A stretch of DNA of 64,000 nucleotides from Segatella baroniae B14 (lineage in GTDB: Bacteria > Bacteroidota > Bacteroidia > Bacteroidales > Bacteroidaceae): NCBI RefSeq assembly GCF_022024235.1, contig NZ_CP091799.1, positions 449,001 to 513,000 on the forward strand. Direction: 5' to 3'. A model generated the notes under the pieces. The model did no database searches, had not been told where the DNA came from, and saw only the letters and a program-made list of their open reading frames with translations. Of the stretch, positions 7,911 to 17,131 are shown one piece after another. Made by a program: the position numbers and the translations under genes. Each line of letters opens with the position of its first letter. Positions within the stretch are counted from its first letter, which is position 1.

Positions 7911-8906
7911 ATGGCAGAATCAATAGATATTCGAGAATTAAACATTCGGATAGAACAGCAAAGTCAGTTTATTACTAATCTGACTACTGGCATGAATAAA
8001 GTTATTGTAGGACAGAGGCATTTAGTAGACTCGCTATTGATCGGTCTTCTGAGTGATGGTCATATCCTTTTGGAGGGTGTTCCTGGTTTGGCTAAAACAT
8101 TGGCTATTAAGACACTTTCACAGTTGATTGATTCAGATTACAGTCGTATTCAATTTACTCCAGATTTATTGCCAGCCGATGTTGTAGGAACCCTAATCTA
8201 TTCACAGAAAGATGAAAAATTTCAAGTAAAACAGGGACCTGTGTTTGCCAATTTTGTGCTTGCCGATGAAATAAACCGTGCACCTGCAAAAGTTCAGAGT
8301 GCTTTGCTAGAAGCTATGCAGGAACATCAAGTAACAATTGGTGATAATACATTTAAGTTGCCAAATCCATTCCTTGTAATGGCGACTCAGAACCCTATAG
8401 AACAAGAGGGTACATATCAGTTGCCTGAGGCGCAGATGGACCGTTTTATGTTGAAAGTGATTATTGATTATCCTACAATTGAAGAGGAAAAACTTATTAT
8501 TCGTGAAAACATTCAGAGGCACATGCCAACTGTAACTCCTGTAACAACAGCAGATGAAATAATCAAAGCTCGCGAGGTTGTAAATCAGGTATATCTTGAT
8601 GAGAAAATAGAACAGTATATTGCGGATATTGTTTTTGCTACCCGTTATCCAGAGCGATATGGTTTGAAGGAACTTAAAAACTTCATTACTTATGGTGGTA
8701 GTCCTCGTGCAAGTATTAATTTAGCAAAAGCTGCTCGTGCATATGCGTTTATCAAACACAGAGGTTATGTTATTCCTGAGGATGTTAGGGCTGTAGCATA
8801 TGATGTATTGCGTCATCGTATCGGACTGTCGTATGAGGCTGAAGCTGATAGTGTAAACTCTGAAGAAATTATCAGTAAAATTATTAATAAAGTGGAAGTG
8901 CCTTAA
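7911..8906 (+). CDS. moxR: MoxR-family AAA+ ATPase (first gene of Bat operon)
   Basis: A 331-residue cytoplasmic AAA+ ATPase. Walker A is GVPGLAKT (about residues 56-63), Walker B is FVLADEINRAP, sensor 1 is ATQNPIEQEGTYQLPEAQ, and the sensor-2/lid region is GGSPRASINLAKAARA. This is the AAA_3 MoxR signature. MoxR proteins work as chaperone-like ATPases together with von Willebrand A-domain proteins, and the next genes encode four Bat-type partners. The start at 7911 is the ATG just before the conserved N-terminus; the upstream frame crosses the OmpA terminator. In Bacteroides fragilis bat genes affect aerotolerance, so a stress or envelope role is inferred here. Confidence 0.95.
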   Translation: MAESIDIRELNIRIEQQSQFITNLTTGMNKVIVGQRHLVDSLLIGLLSDGHILLEGVPGLAKTLAIKTLSQLIDSDYSRIQFTPDLLPADVVGTLIYSQKDEKFQVKQGPVFANFVLADEINRAPAKVQSALLEAMQEHQVTIGDNTFKLPNPFLVMATQNPIEQEGTYQLPEAQMDRFMLKVIIDYPTIEEEKLIIRENIQRHMPTVTPVTTADEIIKAREVVNQVYLDEKIEQYIADIVFATRYPERYGLKELKNFITYGGSPRASINLAKAARAYAFIKHRGYVIPEDVRAVAYDVLRHRIGLSYEAEADSVNSEEIISKIINKVEVP

Positions 8907-8960
8907 GGTTTATGGCACTTGGATTAATAGTTAGGCGTCTAGATCTTTTCAATTCGAATA

Positions 8961-9830
8961 ATGGATACAGAAGATATATTTAAAAAAGTTCGTAAAATCG
9001 AAATCAAAACTCGTGGACTGAGTCAAAATATCTTTGCAGGTCAATATCATTCAGCCTTTAAGGGTAGAGGTATGGCCTTTGCAGAGGTGCGAGGATATCA
9101 ATTTGGCGATGATGTACGCGATATTGATTGGAATGTTACGGCTCGTTATCATAAACCTTTTGTAAAGGTCTTCGAGGAAGAACGAGAATTAACAGTGATG
9201 CTGTTGATAGATGTCAGTGGGTCACTTGAATTTGGTACTTCTCGGCAGATGAAAAAGGATATGGTAACAGAAATAGCAGCTACACTCGCTTTCAGTGCTA
9301 TCCAAAATAATGATAAGATAGGTGTCATCTTCTTCTCTGATCGTATAGAAAAATATATTCCACCCCAAAAAGGAAAGAAGCATATATTATATCTTATACG
9401 TGAGATGCTCGACTTTCATCCACAAAGCCTGCGCACTGACATTGGTGCGGCTATGGAGTACCTTACTCGTGTTATGCGTAGACGCTGTACGGCATTCGTA
9501 CTGAGCGATTTCTATGATCAACGAGATTTTAAGAAACCATTACAGATTGCTAACCAAAAACATGATGTGGTAGCTATTCAGGTATATGACCAAAGAGCAA
9601 AATCTCTTCCAGATGTTGGACTTATTAAGGTGATGGATGCTGAAACAGGGCATGAGATGTATCTTGATACGTCTTCTAAAAAATTGAGAATTGCACACGA
9701 ACAGGCTTGGAAGATGAGAGAAGATTCTCTAAAACAAACATTTGCTAAGAGTAAAGTGGACTGGACTAGTGTGGCAACTCATGAGGATTTTGTTCAAGCA
9801 CTGATATTGCTTTTTAAACAAAGAAGTTAA
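8961..9830 (+). CDS. DUF58 domain-containing protein with vWA-like fold
   Basis: A 289-residue protein of the DUF58 family that follows MoxR in most Bat-type operons. The N-terminal part holds GRGMAFAEVRGYQFGDDVRDIDWN, characteristic of DUF58 (FAEVR, GDDVRDIDW). A vWA-type metal site is visible as LLIDVSGSLEFGT (DxSxS). There is no signal peptide or membrane segment, so it is expected in the cytoplasm with MoxR. It is separated from moxR by 54 nt and from the next gene by 22 nt, in line with one transcript. The partner role is inferred from gene order. Confidence 0.92.
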   Translation: MDTEDIFKKVRKIEIKTRGLSQNIFAGQYHSAFKGRGMAFAEVRGYQFGDDVRDIDWNVTARYHKPFVKVFEEERELTVMLLIDVSGSLEFGTSRQMKKDMVTEIAATLAFSAIQNNDKIGVIFFSDRIEKYIPPQKGKKHILYLIREMLDFHPQSLRTDIGAAMEYLTRVMRRRCTAFVLSDFYDQRDFKKPLQIANQKHDVVAIQVYDQRAKSLPDVGLIKVMDAETGHEMYLDTSSKKLRIAHEQAWKMREDSLKQTFAKSKVDWTSVATHEDFVQALILLFKQRS

Positions 9831-9852
9831 AGACGATTGTACTCGTAAAAAA

Positions 9853-10932
9853 ATGAAAAATTGGTATAGACATATAATCTTTACACTCGTTGTATTATCA
9901 ACTCCTATAGCTGGTAGTTCTCAGGTACAGGTGGAACAGCAAATTGATTCTATCCAAATAATGATAGGACAGCAGACCGATTTGCATGTTAGGGTTACCT
10001 TACCCAAGGGAAAACGTGTAGACTTCCCTTCATTAAAGCCATCTCAGTATATTACTCCTGGTGTAGAAGTATTGAAAATGAAGGATGATACAACTGAGGT
10101 CGATGATAAATCAACCCGTATAACACGTTCTTATACATTGACCTCTTTTGATGAGAAAATATATGCTATTCCGGCTTTGAAAGTAAAGGTCGCTGGTAAA
10201 TCTTACCAAGGCAATCAGTTAGCACTGAAAGTTCTTACGGTACCTGTAGATACAATTCATCCAAATCAGTTTTATCCACCTAAAGATGTACAGGATAATC
10301 CTTTTTCTTGGGCAGAATGGGCTCCTTTGTTTTGGTTAAGTATCCTCTTCCTGTTGTTATGTGGAGTGGGCTTTTATCTGTATGATAGATTAAGAAAAAA
10401 TAAGCCTGTTATTACACATATTAAGATAGTAAAGAAGGTTCCTGCTCATCAGAAAGCACTTCATGAAATCAATGAGATGAAACAGCATCGTGTAGAAACT
10501 CAGGAAGGTCAGAAGGAATATTATACAAGATTGACGGATACGCTTCGAGAATATATTCAACAGCGATTCGGGTTCAATGCTATGGAGATGACAAGTTCTG
10601 AAATTATAGAACATCTTCAGGCAACAGGAGATAAAACTATGATTAGAGAGCTTCATGAACTTTTCCAAACTGCTGATCTTGTGAAGTTTGCTAAATACGA
10701 AACCTTAATTAATGAGAATGATGCAAATTTGGTCAATGCTATAAACTTTATAGATCAGACTAAAACGGATGAAATACCAACAGAAGAAAAGGTAAAGCCA
10801 CAATTGAGTGATGATGATGTGAAAACACGCAAGAACCGTATTGTTCTAAAATCGTTGATAGCTGGTCTTATTATTGCATCATTGGCTATTTTAGGTTATG
10901 TTATATATAATGTGGTCATGTTACTGATGTAA
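9853..10932 (+). CDS. Bat-operon membrane protein with periplasmic beta domain
   Basis: A 359-residue protein. Residues 1-23 are a signal peptide (cleavage near GSSQ). Residues 24-150 form a beta-rich periplasmic domain similar in layout to one Ig-like repeat of BatD. A membrane segment lies at about 156-176 (FWLSILFLLLCGVGFYLYD). Residues about 185-300 are cytoplasmic and helical, with a DTLREYIQQRFGFNAMEMTS segment also found in the cytoplasmic tail of BatD. A second membrane helix ends the chain (about 335-358). This arrangement is standard for the unnamed third gene of Bacteroidota Bat operons; exact function is unknown. Confidence 0.85.
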   Translation: MKNWYRHIIFTLVVLSTPIAGSSQVQVEQQIDSIQIMIGQQTDLHVRVTLPKGKRVDFPSLKPSQYITPGVEVLKMKDDTTEVDDKSTRITRSYTLTSFDEKIYAIPALKVKVAGKSYQGNQLALKVLTVPVDTIHPNQFYPPKDVQDNPFSWAEWAPLFWLSILFLLLCGVGFYLYDRLRKNKPVITHIKIVKKVPAHQKALHEINEMKQHRVETQEGQKEYYTRLTDTLREYIQQRFGFNAMEMTSSEIIEHLQATGDKTMIRELHELFQTADLVKFAKYETLINENDANLVNAINFIDQTKTDEIPTEEKVKPQLSDDDVKTRKNRIVLKSLIAGLIIASLAILGYVIYNVVMLLM

Positions 10933-10962
10933 ATGACTAGATAAGAGAACACATATAAAAAG

Positions 10963-11961
10963 ATGGAATTTGCAAGTAAAGGATATTTCCTGCTTCTGCT
11001 TCTACTGATACCTTATATACTATGGTATTTTTTATATAGTAAGAAGAGTGAGCCAGCTTTAAGGATGGCAGACACCAATCCGTATCGTTATGCGCCAAAA
11101 AGTTGGCGTGTACGTTTGATACATCTGCCAATGTTCTTAAGGTGTATTACGTTCATATTGTTGGTTTTTATACTGGCACGCCCTCAGACCCATAATTCTT
11201 GGAATAACCGACAGGTGGAAGGTATAAATATTATGTTGGCAATGGATGTTTCTACCAGTATGTTAGCAGAAGATTTGAAGCCGAATCGTATAGAGGCTGC
11301 TAAAAATGTAGCTGCAGAATTTATTTCTGGTCGTCCTAATGATAATATCGGACTAACAATTTTTGCTGGAGAATCGTTTACCCAATGCCCGATGACGACA
11401 GATCATACCAGTCTGCTTACACTCTTAAAAGATGCACGTACAGATATGGCTGCTACTGGTATGATTGAAGATGGTACAGCTGTAGGTATGGGATTGGCAA
11501 ACGCAGTATCTCGTTTGAAAGATGTTAAGGGTAAGAGTAAAGTGATAATCCTCCTTACTGATGGTAGTAATAATCGTGGAGATATATCGCCTATGACTGC
11601 TGCAGAGATGGCTAAGAGCTATGGCATTCGTGTTTATACGATTGGTGTAGGAACAAATAAAGTTGCTCCTTATCCAATGATGGTTGCAGGAGGAATACAA
11701 TATGTAAATATGCCTGTAGATATAGATATTCAAACTCTTAAAGAAATAGCAGCAACGACAGAAGGAAATTTCTATCGTGCTACTAATACGGCTCAGTTGA
11801 AGAGTATCTATAAAGATATTGATAAACTGGAAAAAACGAAGATGAGTGTTAAGCATTATGCTAAGCGTTATGAAGCTTACCAGCCATTTGCTATGGCTGT
11901 AGTGTTTATATTATTGCTTGAAATATTGCTTCGCATAACTTGGTTTAGAAGAATACCTTAA
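10963..11961 (+). CDS. batA: BatA: membrane-anchored von Willebrand A-domain protein
   Basis: A 332-residue protein with two N-terminal membrane helices (about residues 7-24 and 55-75), a vWA domain (about 88-285), and a C-terminal membrane helix (about 305-325). The metal-ion-dependent adhesion site is intact: AMDVSTSMLAED (DxSxS), TxD-like threonine in AATGMIEDGTA, and LLTDGSNN. The topology places the vWA domain on the opposite side of the membrane from MoxR in current models, or facing it; this is not settled from sequence. It is followed 5 nt later by batB, with which it is homologous; the pair probably form a heteromer. Confidence 0.93.
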   Translation: MEFASKGYFLLLLLLIPYILWYFLYSKKSEPALRMADTNPYRYAPKSWRVRLIHLPMFLRCITFILLVFILARPQTHNSWNNRQVEGINIMLAMDVSTSMLAEDLKPNRIEAAKNVAAEFISGRPNDNIGLTIFAGESFTQCPMTTDHTSLLTLLKDARTDMAATGMIEDGTAVGMGLANAVSRLKDVKGKSKVIILLTDGSNNRGDISPMTAAEMAKSYGIRVYTIGVGTNKVAPYPMMVAGGIQYVNMPVDIDIQTLKEIAATTEGNFYRATNTAQLKSIYKDIDKLEKTKMSVKHYAKRYEAYQPFAMAVVFILLLEILLRITWFRRIP

Positions 11962-11966
11962 ATATT

Positions 11967-12989
11967 ATGTTTAGATTTGACGATCCTGTATATTTATGGC
12001 TTCAGCTTCTCGTACCAGTCATGGTTCTGATACGTTTTGTAGGTTGGCGCAGAAGAATTAAGAAAATAAAAAAGTTTGGTGATCCTGAGTTGGTCGCACA
12101 ATTGATGCCTGATATATCTGTATATCGACCTTCAGTTAAATTTTGGTTAGCTCTAGGTGCATTATCCTTGGCGATTATTATGCTAGCCCGTCCCCAAATG
12201 GGTACTCGTATATCTCATGATAAGCGTAATGGAATAGAGACAATGATAGCTTTAGATATTTCTAATTCTATGTTGGCTGAGGATGTTGCTCCATCAAGAT
12301 TGACTAAGAGTAAGATGCTGGTAGAAAATTTGGTTGATCATTTTAATAATGATCAAATCGGACTGGTGGTTTTTGCAGGCCAATCTTATGTTCAGTTACC
12401 TATTACCAGCGATTATGTATCTGCAAAAATGTTTTTGCAAGACATTCAACCAAGTCTTATTCAGACGCAAGGAACAGATATAGCAGGTGCTATCAATACT
12501 TGTATGCACGCTTTTACTCCAAATGATAAAGTGGGTAAGGCTATTATCGTTATTACGGATGGCGAAGATCATGAAGGTGGTGCAATTGAGGCTGCTAAAG
12601 CAGCTCATGATAGAGGTATTAATGTGTTTATCCTTGGTATAGGAGATTCTAAAGGTGCACCAATTCCAATGGGTAATGGTGACTATCTGAAAGACCGTTC
12701 TGGTAATACTGTAATGACTGCTGTAAATGAACAAATGTGTAAGCAAATTGCTGAAGCAGGTAGTGGAAAGTATATCCACGTGGATAATACTAAAGATGCA
12801 GAAAATCAGTTGAATGATGATTTAAGTAGATTACAAAAAGGTGAAACTGATAGTGTCATCTATAGTGATTATAATGAACAGTTTCAGGCTGTAGCAATTG
12901 TGGTTATGTTTCTGCTAATCTTAGAAATCTGTGTTCTTTACAGGAAGAATCCACTCTTGAAAAATATAAAAATTTTCAAACGGAAGTAA
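11967..12989 (+). CDS. batB: BatB: membrane-anchored von Willebrand A-domain protein
   Basis: A 340-residue paralogue of BatA with the same plan: two N-terminal hydrophobic segments, a vWA domain and a C-terminal membrane helix (about 305-325). The MIDAS motif is IALDISNSMLAEDV (DxSxS), followed by a conserved QTQGTDIAGAI threonine segment and VITDGEDHEGG. The protein differs from BatA in having an insertion near PMGNGDYLKDRSGN. It lies 5 nt after batA and 7 nt before batC, so translation is likely coupled within one operon. Confidence 0.93.
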   Translation: MFRFDDPVYLWLQLLVPVMVLIRFVGWRRRIKKIKKFGDPELVAQLMPDISVYRPSVKFWLALGALSLAIIMLARPQMGTRISHDKRNGIETMIALDISNSMLAEDVAPSRLTKSKMLVENLVDHFNNDQIGLVVFAGQSYVQLPITSDYVSAKMFLQDIQPSLIQTQGTDIAGAINTCMHAFTPNDKVGKAIIVITDGEDHEGGAIEAAKAAHDRGINVFILGIGDSKGAPIPMGNGDYLKDRSGNTVMTAVNEQMCKQIAEAGSGKYIHVDNTKDAENQLNDDLSRLQKGETDSVIYSDYNEQFQAVAIVVMFLLILEICVLYRKNPLLKNIKIFKRK

Positions 12990-12996
12990 TAAGAAA

Positions 12997-13713
12997 ATGA
13001 GAGATTGTTATCGCTATATTATATTAATAGTTATGATGGTTTGCACCCTGTCATTACAAGCTCAAAGTGACAGAGGGCTTATTCGTATGGGTAATCGTGC
13101 TTTTCATGCTCAGAAATGGACTAAGGCTGAAATTAATTACCGTAAAGCTTTGGCAAAGAATAGTTCAAACTCTCAAGCTCTTTATAACTTGGGTTGTGCC
13201 TTGCTGCAACAAGATAAAGACTCTATGGCGGTTGAACAATTTGAAAAAGCAAGTAAAATAGAAAATAATCCTTTCAGACGTTCAAAAAGCTATCATAATA
13301 TAGGTGTGATTATGCAAAAGCAGCGTCAGTATGCTCAAGCAATTGATGCTTATAAAATGAGTTTACGAGATAATCCAGGCGATAACGAGACGCGTTATAA
13401 TCTCGCTCTTTGTAAAAAACTGTTGAAAAATAATCCTAATCAACAGAACAAAAAAAATGATAAAAATAAAGATAAGAACAAGAATAAGGATAAAAAGAAT
13501 CAAAATAATAAAAAGGAAGATCAAAATCAAAATAAGAAGGGGCAAAATCAAGATAAAAACAAAAATCAAAATCAGCGACATGAGCAGAAAATGAGTCGGG
13601 ATAATGCCGATCAACTTTTGAATGCGGCTATCCAGCAAGAAAAAGCTACAAAACAGAAGATGCAGCGAAATATGTCGCAGCCAAAAAGCCGTAATTTGGA
13701 TAAAAATTGGTAA
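12997..13713 (+). CDS. batC: BatC: TPR protein with Lys/Asn/Gln-rich low-complexity tail
   Basis: A 238-residue exported protein. Residues 1-22 are a signal peptide (cleavage near LQAQ). Residues about 28-130 hold three tetratricopeptide repeats (AEINYRKALAKN, ALYNLGCALLQQDKDS, YHNIGVIMQKQRQY, ETRYNLALCKKL). Residues about 145-205 are almost only Lys, Asn, Asp and Gln (runs such as KNKDKNKNKDKK). The last 35 residues are again mixed. BatC homologues commonly have such a charged tail. The protein is presumed periplasmic, scaffolding BatA/BatB/BatD. The coding A-rich stretch is a likely place for replication or sequencing slippage but is in frame here. Confidence 0.9.
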   Translation: MRDCYRYIILIVMMVCTLSLQAQSDRGLIRMGNRAFHAQKWTKAEINYRKALAKNSSNSQALYNLGCALLQQDKDSMAVEQFEKASKIENNPFRRSKSYHNIGVIMQKQRQYAQAIDAYKMSLRDNPGDNETRYNLALCKKLLKNNPNQQNKKNDKNKDKNKNKDKKNQNNKKEDQNQNKKGQNQDKNKNQNQRHEQKMSRDNADQLLNAAIQQEKATKQKMQRNMSQPKSRNLDKNW

Positions 13714-13763
13714 TTTTGCAAAACAGAATTATGTTATTAAACATAGATATAAATTTTTAGAGG

Positions 13764-16370
13764 ATGAGATTGACTTTACGATATTTCATATTATGTGTAT
13801 TTTGTGCTTTGAATGCTATTGCACTTAAAGCACAATCTATAACTGTATCTGCTCCATCTCATGTCGCAGCTGGAGAGAATTTTCGTCTGGCTTATACTGT
13901 GAATACGCAAGATGTAGAAGAGTTTCGTGCAGGGAATATACCAGGAGCATTAGAGGTACTGGCAGGTCCATATACATCTTCGCAGTCTAGTTTTCAGATG
14001 ATTAATGGGCATACAAGTAGTTCCTCTTCGGTTACTTATACTTTGTATGCCTCAAAGGATGGCACGTTTAAAATTCCACCAGCTTATGCTATTGTTAACG
14101 GAAAGCGTATTCATTCTCATGCCGTGACAGTACATGTCTCTGGCCATGTTTCATCTTCGAATAACCAGCAGCCTTCAATGCATCAGAATAATGTTAATAC
14201 TTCCCGTATGCAATCTGCTGGTACTCCTATCTCTGGAAATGACTTGTTTATTCGTGTTAGTGCGAATAAAAAACATGTTCATGAGCAGGAGCCCGTACTT
14301 CTAACCTATAAGGTATATACTCAGGTGGATTTGACTCAATTGGAGGGTAAAATGCCTGATTTAAAAGGCTTTCATTCTCAAGAGGTTCAGTTACCTCAAC
14401 AGAAGTCTTTTCATCTAGAAAAAGTTGGAGGCAAAACCTATAAGTGTGTTACTTGGAGTCAGTATGTTATGTATCCTCAAATGACAGGAAAACTGACAAT
14501 ACCTAGCATTACTTTTAATGGTATTGTTGTTCAAGAAAATAGAAGTGTAGATCCGTTTGAGGCTTTCTTTAATGGAGGTTCTGGTTATGTTGAAGTAAAA
14601 AAGAGTATAAAAGCTCCTAGTATTGATATAACTGTAGATCCGTTACCTAATCGTCCTACAGATTTCTCTGGTGGAGTTGGTAAATTTAATATCTCTGCGC
14701 AGTTGGATAAAAGGGAATTGAAATCGGGTAATCCTATTAATCTTCGTATTGTAGTAGGGGGTATTGGTAACTTAAAGTTGATAAAGCAGCCTATAGTTAA
14801 TTTTCCTAAGGATTTCGATACTTATGATCCCAAAGTTACCGATAAGACAAAGTTGACTGCGAATGGTTTGGAAGGTAATATGGTTTATGATTTTATGGCT
14901 GTTCCTAGAAATCAAGGTACTTATACTATTCCATCTGTTACTTTTACTTATTATGATGTTACACAGAATGCGTACAAAACAATTAAGACTCAGCCTTTTA
15001 CAATTCATGTAGAGCGAGGTGATGGTGGCTTAAGTTCTTCTGCAGATTTTACTCAAGATATCGATAAGGATATTCATGCTATAAAGAAGGGACCTGTTGA
15101 ACTTAGTAAAAAGCATGATTTCTTCTTTGGCAGTACTTCTTATACGATTTGGCTGACTATTTGTATCTGTATCTTTGTAGCATTGCTTATTGTTTTCCGT
15201 CAGCGTGCGTTGGAAAATGCCGATATGGTAGGGAAGCGTAGAAACAGAGCAAATAAAATTGCTAGTAAACGACTTAAGAAGGCCAGTCAATTGATGTTTA
15301 AAAATAGACAGGCAGAATTTTATGATGAAGTTCTAAGAGCACTTTGGGGATATGTCGGTGATAAATTAAATATGCCAGTAGTAACCCTTTCTCGTGATAA
15401 TATTCAGGATAATTTGGCGAATAATCATGTGGATAGTGAAACTATTAAAAAGTTTGTTAGTGCTTTAGACGAGTGTGAGTTTGAACGTTATGCTCCTGGT
15501 GATCCAACTGGTAATATGAATAAGACATTTGAATCTGCTATGACTGCAATTGAACATATTGAGGATTCTCTTAAAGCTTCTAAAAAAGCGAGAAAATCAG
15601 GATTTCATACTTTGTTGTTGCTTTTTGCTTTTGTAATGGTATCATTGTCTGCACAGGCTGCGCCAAAGAGCAGTGCAGATGCTGCAAGTAAAAAAATTGC
15701 TGATTCTGAATATCTTCGTGGAAATTATCATCAGGCAATCAAAGATTATAACGAAATATTGAAACGAGGAGTATCTGCCGATATATATTATAATTTAGGT
15801 AATTCTTATTACCGTACAGACAACCTTACTCAGGCTATCTTGGCTTATGAGCGAGCTTATTTACTTGCACCAGGTGATGCTGATATCCGATTTAATCTTC
15901 AATTTGCAAGTAGTAAGACTATCGATAAAATTACACCGATTAATGAAATGTTTTTTGTTACATGGTATCATTCTTTGGTTAATTTTACGAGTGTGGACAA
16001 TTGGGCTTGCATGGCTATTGGTTTTATCATTGTAGCTTTGGTTCTTACTTTGATATATTTGTTCTCATATAATATCCTGATGAGGAAAATTGGTTTCTTT
16101 GGTGGTATTCTCTTTATCGTATTATTCCTAATGGCCAATTTGTTTGCTTTTCAGCAGAAGCAGACGCTTCTGAATCGATCCGGAGCTATAGTCATTGCTC
16201 CTACAGTAAATGTTATGAAGACACCTTCGACAAATAGTACACAATCTTTTGTAATTCATGAAGGAACTCATGTTGATATTACAGATAAGACAATGAAGGA
16301 TTGGAGAGGTATAAAACTAGCAGATGGTCGTGAAGGATGGATTGAAACGAAACAAATAGAAGAAATATGA
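13764..16370 (+). CDS. batD: Fused BatD-BatE protein
   Basis: One 868-residue reading frame covers what are often two genes. BatD part: signal peptide 1-23 (cleavage near LKAQ), three periplasmic Ig-like beta domains to about residue 455, a membrane helix at about 462-482 and a cytoplasmic helical region to about 610. BatE part: a second hydrophobic segment at about 613-632 that looks like a former signal peptide ending AQAA, TPR repeats at about 645-715 (YLRGNYHQAIKDYNEIL, YYNLGNSYYRTDNLTQAI), two membrane helices at about 746-768 and 777-797, and an SH3-like domain to the end (DWRGIKLADGREGWIE). No stop or frame change occurs at the joint near 15600. It closes the Bat operon, 50 nt after batC. 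Confidence 0.88.
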   Translation: MRLTLRYFILCVFCALNAIALKAQSITVSAPSHVAAGENFRLAYTVNTQDVEEFRAGNIPGALEVLAGPYTSSQSSFQMINGHTSSSSSVTYTLYASKDGTFKIPPAYAIVNGKRIHSHAVTVHVSGHVSSSNNQQPSMHQNNVNTSRMQSAGTPISGNDLFIRVSANKKHVHEQEPVLLTYKVYTQVDLTQLEGKMPDLKGFHSQEVQLPQQKSFHLEKVGGKTYKCVTWSQYVMYPQMTGKLTIPSITFNGIVVQENRSVDPFEAFFNGGSGYVEVKKSIKAPSIDITVDPLPNRPTDFSGGVGKFNISAQLDKRELKSGNPINLRIVVGGIGNLKLIKQPIVNFPKDFDTYDPKVTDKTKLTANGLEGNMVYDFMAVPRNQGTYTIPSVTFTYYDVTQNAYKTIKTQPFTIHVERGDGGLSSSADFTQDIDKDIHAIKKGPVELSKKHDFFFGSTSYTIWLTICICIFVALLIVFRQRALENADMVGKRRNRANKIASKRLKKASQLMFKNRQAEFYDEVLRALWGYVGDKLNMPVVTLSRDNIQDNLANNHVDSETIKKFVSALDECEFERYAPGDPTGNMNKTFESAMTAIEHIEDSLKASKKARKSGFHTLLLLFAFVMVSLSAQAAPKSSADAASKKIADSEYLRGNYHQAIKDYNEILKRGVSADIYYNLGNSYYRTDNLTQAILAYERAYLLAPGDADIRFNLQFASSKTIDKITPINEMFFVTWYHSLVNFTSVDNWACMAIGFIIVALVLTLIYLFSYNILMRKIGFFGGILFIVLFLMANLFAFQQKQTLLNRSGAIVIAPTVNVMKTPSTNSTQSFVIHEGTHVDITDKTMKDWRGIKLADGREGWIETKQIEEI

Positions 16371-16420
16371 TTATTTCTATTTTGGTTTATTTACGGAAAT
16401 TAGTATTATTATAAGGTGAA

Positions 16421-17119
16421 ATGGACTTTAATGGTCTTTTAGATATAGATAGAGCAATCTTACTATTTTTTAATGGAAGTGAAAGCCTCTTTTTAGATGG
16501 AGTGGTTGTGTCATTAACAAATGGCTTGACATGGATTCCACTCTATATGGCATTATTGTTTCTTGTTATTAAAAATAATGAGAATATGGCTCAAATTATG
16601 TTGGCAATAGGTTGTGCTTTCCTATGTGTATTCTTAGCTGACGGAATGACTGATGGTATTATTAAACCGTGGGTTGGACGGTTGCGTCCTCTTAATGATC
16701 CAGCATTTAAGAGTTCTTTGGATTTGGTTGCTAATGTAAGTGGGGATAAATTTAGTTTTTTCTCTGCTCATGCTGCTAATACAATGTCTATTGCCATATT
16801 TTTTTGTCTTTTGGTAAGAAGCAAAGTCCTTAATTATACGCTTTTTTCATGGAGTTTAATTAATTGCTGGACAAGACTATATTTGGGGATGCATTATCCA
16901 AGTGATATTATTTGTGGAATCTTATGGGGATGTGTTGCTGGTGCAATAGGTTATGTAGTCTTTAAAAATGTTTATCGTAGGATTTCAACAAATGCAAATT
17001 ATATATCCTGTCAGTATACACAAACAGGATATGATTTGGATGATATCAATATGGTATTGACAGTAGTATCTTTTATCTTAATATATGTTGTGATGAAAGG
17101 AATTTTATTTACTTTTTAA
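16421..17119 (+). CDS. PAP2-family membrane phosphatase
   Basis: A 232-residue integral inner-membrane protein with about six hydrophobic segments. All three acid-phosphatase motifs are present: KPWVGRLRP (KxxxxxxRP), FFSAHAANT (SxH) and CWTRLYLGMHYPSDI (RxxxxxHxxxD). Family members dephosphorylate undecaprenyl pyrophosphate, phosphatidylglycerol phosphate or lipid A at the periplasmic face; which one applies here cannot be told from sequence. It has a roughly 20-residue C-terminal membrane helix. It lies 50 nt after batDE and 12 nt before queA, with no promoter seen, so it may be read from the Bat promoter. Confidence 0.9.
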   Translation: MDFNGLLDIDRAILLFFNGSESLFLDGVVVSLTNGLTWIPLYMALLFLVIKNNENMAQIMLAIGCAFLCVFLADGMTDGIIKPWVGRLRPLNDPAFKSSLDLVANVSGDKFSFFSAHAANTMSIAIFFCLLVRSKVLNYTLFSWSLINCWTRLYLGMHYPSDIICGILWGCVAGAIGYVVFKNVYRRISTNANYISCQYTQTGYDLDDINMVLTVVSFILIYVVMKGILFTF

Positions 17120-17131
17120 ATTGTGCGAGAA

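Noticed and set aside
7718..7978. Open frame of 86 codons overlapping the moxR start
   Set aside because: It runs over the OmpA terminator hairpin and the moxR promoter, and its product is low-complexity Leu/Ile/Phe.
13440..13590. Lys/Asn/Gln-rich repeat in batC as a phase-variable repeat
   Set aside because: The repeat is not a regular short unit and stays in frame; similar tails are common in BatC proteins.
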